DNA of 64,000 nucleotides from NCBI RefSeq assembly GCF_022869805.1, contig NZ_CP094974.1:2914001-2978000 (forward strand), in the 5' to 3' direction. Below, in pieces: positions 63,589 to 64,000 of this stretch; the stretch's first letter is position 1; the number at the start of each line of letters is the position of its first letter. The DNA comes from Halosolutus halophilus (GTDB lineage: Archaea > Halobacteriota > Halobacteria > Halobacteriales > Natrialbaceae). The notes under the pieces were generated by a model. That model had not been told where the DNA came from. It searched no databases and worked only from the letters and a program-made list of their open reading frames with translations. The position numbers were made by a program, and so were the translations under genes.

Positions 63589-64000
63589 TTAGATACGCTT
63601 GCTCACGTAGGGGCCGTCCTGGTGGTAGCCGAGTTTGTTCCGGTAGTACTCCCGGGCACCGATCCCCGAGATAACGCTCAGTTTGTCGTAGCCGGCGTCG
63701 GCGGCGATCTCCTCGGCGCGGGCCATCAGTTGCTGTCCGTACCCCTGGTGCTGGTGTTGATCGGTCTCGCCCTCGTCTCCCATCGCAACCTCGCTGCCGT
63801 ACACGTGGAGTTCGCGGACGAGCGCCGCGTTCTCGAGTTCCGATCGGACCGGGTCTCCCGGGAACCGCAGTCGGCAGAAGCCGATCAGGAGGTCCCGCTC
63901 GAAGTCCTCGACGGAGATGAAGTGTTCCGTACCGCCGCAGGCCTCGTAGGTCGTGACGTCGAGGTCGACGTCCCCGGGGTCCTCGTCGTTCATCCCGACC
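63589..64000 (-). CDS. elp3: Elp3 tRNA-modifying enzyme, C-terminal part (N-terminus beyond window)
   Basis: Only the last 137 codons are in the window; the frame continues past the right edge. The visible part is the Gcn5-like acetyltransferase domain: ISVEDFERDLLIGFCRLRFP, AALVRELHVYGS and HQGYGQQLMARAEEIA (acetyl-CoA loop), then SGIGAREYYRNKLGY-DGPYVSKRI. These match the C-terminus of archaeal Elp3, which has a radical-SAM domain upstream and makes cm5U at the wobble base of tRNA. The internal ATG at 63993 is not the start. A His/Gln-rich stretch (ETDQHQHQGYG) is normal for the family. Confidence 0.92.
   Translation of the reverse strand, partial: VGMNDEDPGDVDLDVTTYEACGGTEHFISVEDFERDLLIGFCRLRFPGDPVRSELENAALVRELHVYGSEVAMGDEGETDQHQHQGYGQQLMARAEEIAADAGYDKLSVISGIGAREYYRNKLGYHQDGPYVSKRI

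Noticed and set aside
1-64000. CRISPR array, rRNA, tRNA or an intact insertion sequence
   Set aside because: No regular repeat-spacer pattern, no tRNA T-arm with matching acceptor stems, and no transposase motif or terminal inverted repeat pair was found by eye.
1-64000. Frequent CGATCG/GATCGATC runs as regulatory sites
   Set aside because: They are spread through coding and non-coding DNA as genome-wide signature, not confined to promoters.

Overview
The window comes from a haloarchaeon, most likely a Natrialbales-type genome (Natrinema/Haloterrigena-like; this is inference). DNA is very GC-rich and packed with CGATCG. Proteins are strongly acidic. Many starts have a TATA box only 25-35 bp upstream, as in leaderless archaeal transcripts. 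Archaeal marker genes include pantoate kinase, GGGP synthase, Lsm-L37e, pelota, RqcH, Elp3 and Dna2. I saw no rRNA, tRNA, CRISPR array or intact insertion sequence. The window cuts a large repeat protein at its left end and elp3 at its right end.

Region 1 (1-18 kb) is mixed housekeeping and regulation. It holds a membrane protein with about twelve YegP/DUF1508 repeats, pantoate kinase (CoA), an N-terminally anchored beta-propeller protein, aspartyl-tRNA synthetase, a winged-helix regulator, a cytochrome P450 divergent from a Bat-type HTH-10 regulator, a sirtuin, a second HTH-10 regulator, GGGP synthase (ether lipids), an M3 oligopeptidase and a coiled-coil protein operon. Region 2 (18-33 kb) holds threonine synthase, the overlapping lsm-rpl37e pair, several small membrane proteins, the replication nuclease-helicase Dna2, a PAP2 phosphatase, a LarA-type nickel racemase, a crotonase, a K+ channel and an AIR-synthase-like protein.

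Region 3 (33-45.5 kb) is a fatty/hydroxy-acid catabolic island. It has an F420-type LLM oxidoreductase overlapping an SDR, an FMN alpha-hydroxyacid oxidase with a HAD phosphatase, and an ACAD11-like acyl-CoA dehydrogenase divergent from an ACAD10/11-like kinase. Next come a 3-hydroxyacyl-CoA dehydrogenase/enoyl-CoA hydratase fusion with MaoC, an Lrp-type regulator, and a second acyl-CoA dehydrogenase overlapping an alpha/beta hydrolase. Three promoters in the island share the element AGCTAACAATGGTA in the same orientation, which suggests one regulon. The kinase-dehydrogenase pair suggests 4-hydroxyacyl-CoA breakdown by phosphorylation and elimination, as in human ACAD11 and the Pseudomonas levulinate (lva) pathway.

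Region 4 (45.5-64 kb) begins with a decayed gene and a hypothetical. It continues with the Lhr helicase, an MDR alcohol dehydrogenase, a metallo-beta-lactamase hydrolase and an RND/MMPL membrane protein translationally coupled to a TrmB regulator. The ribosome-rescue genes pelota and rqcH, PhoD phosphatase, TenA thiaminase and the C-terminus of Elp3 close the window. The most unusual signals are the split ACAD11-like module with its shared promoter element, and a double-hairpin palindromic insert that appears in frame inside both dna2 and larA.
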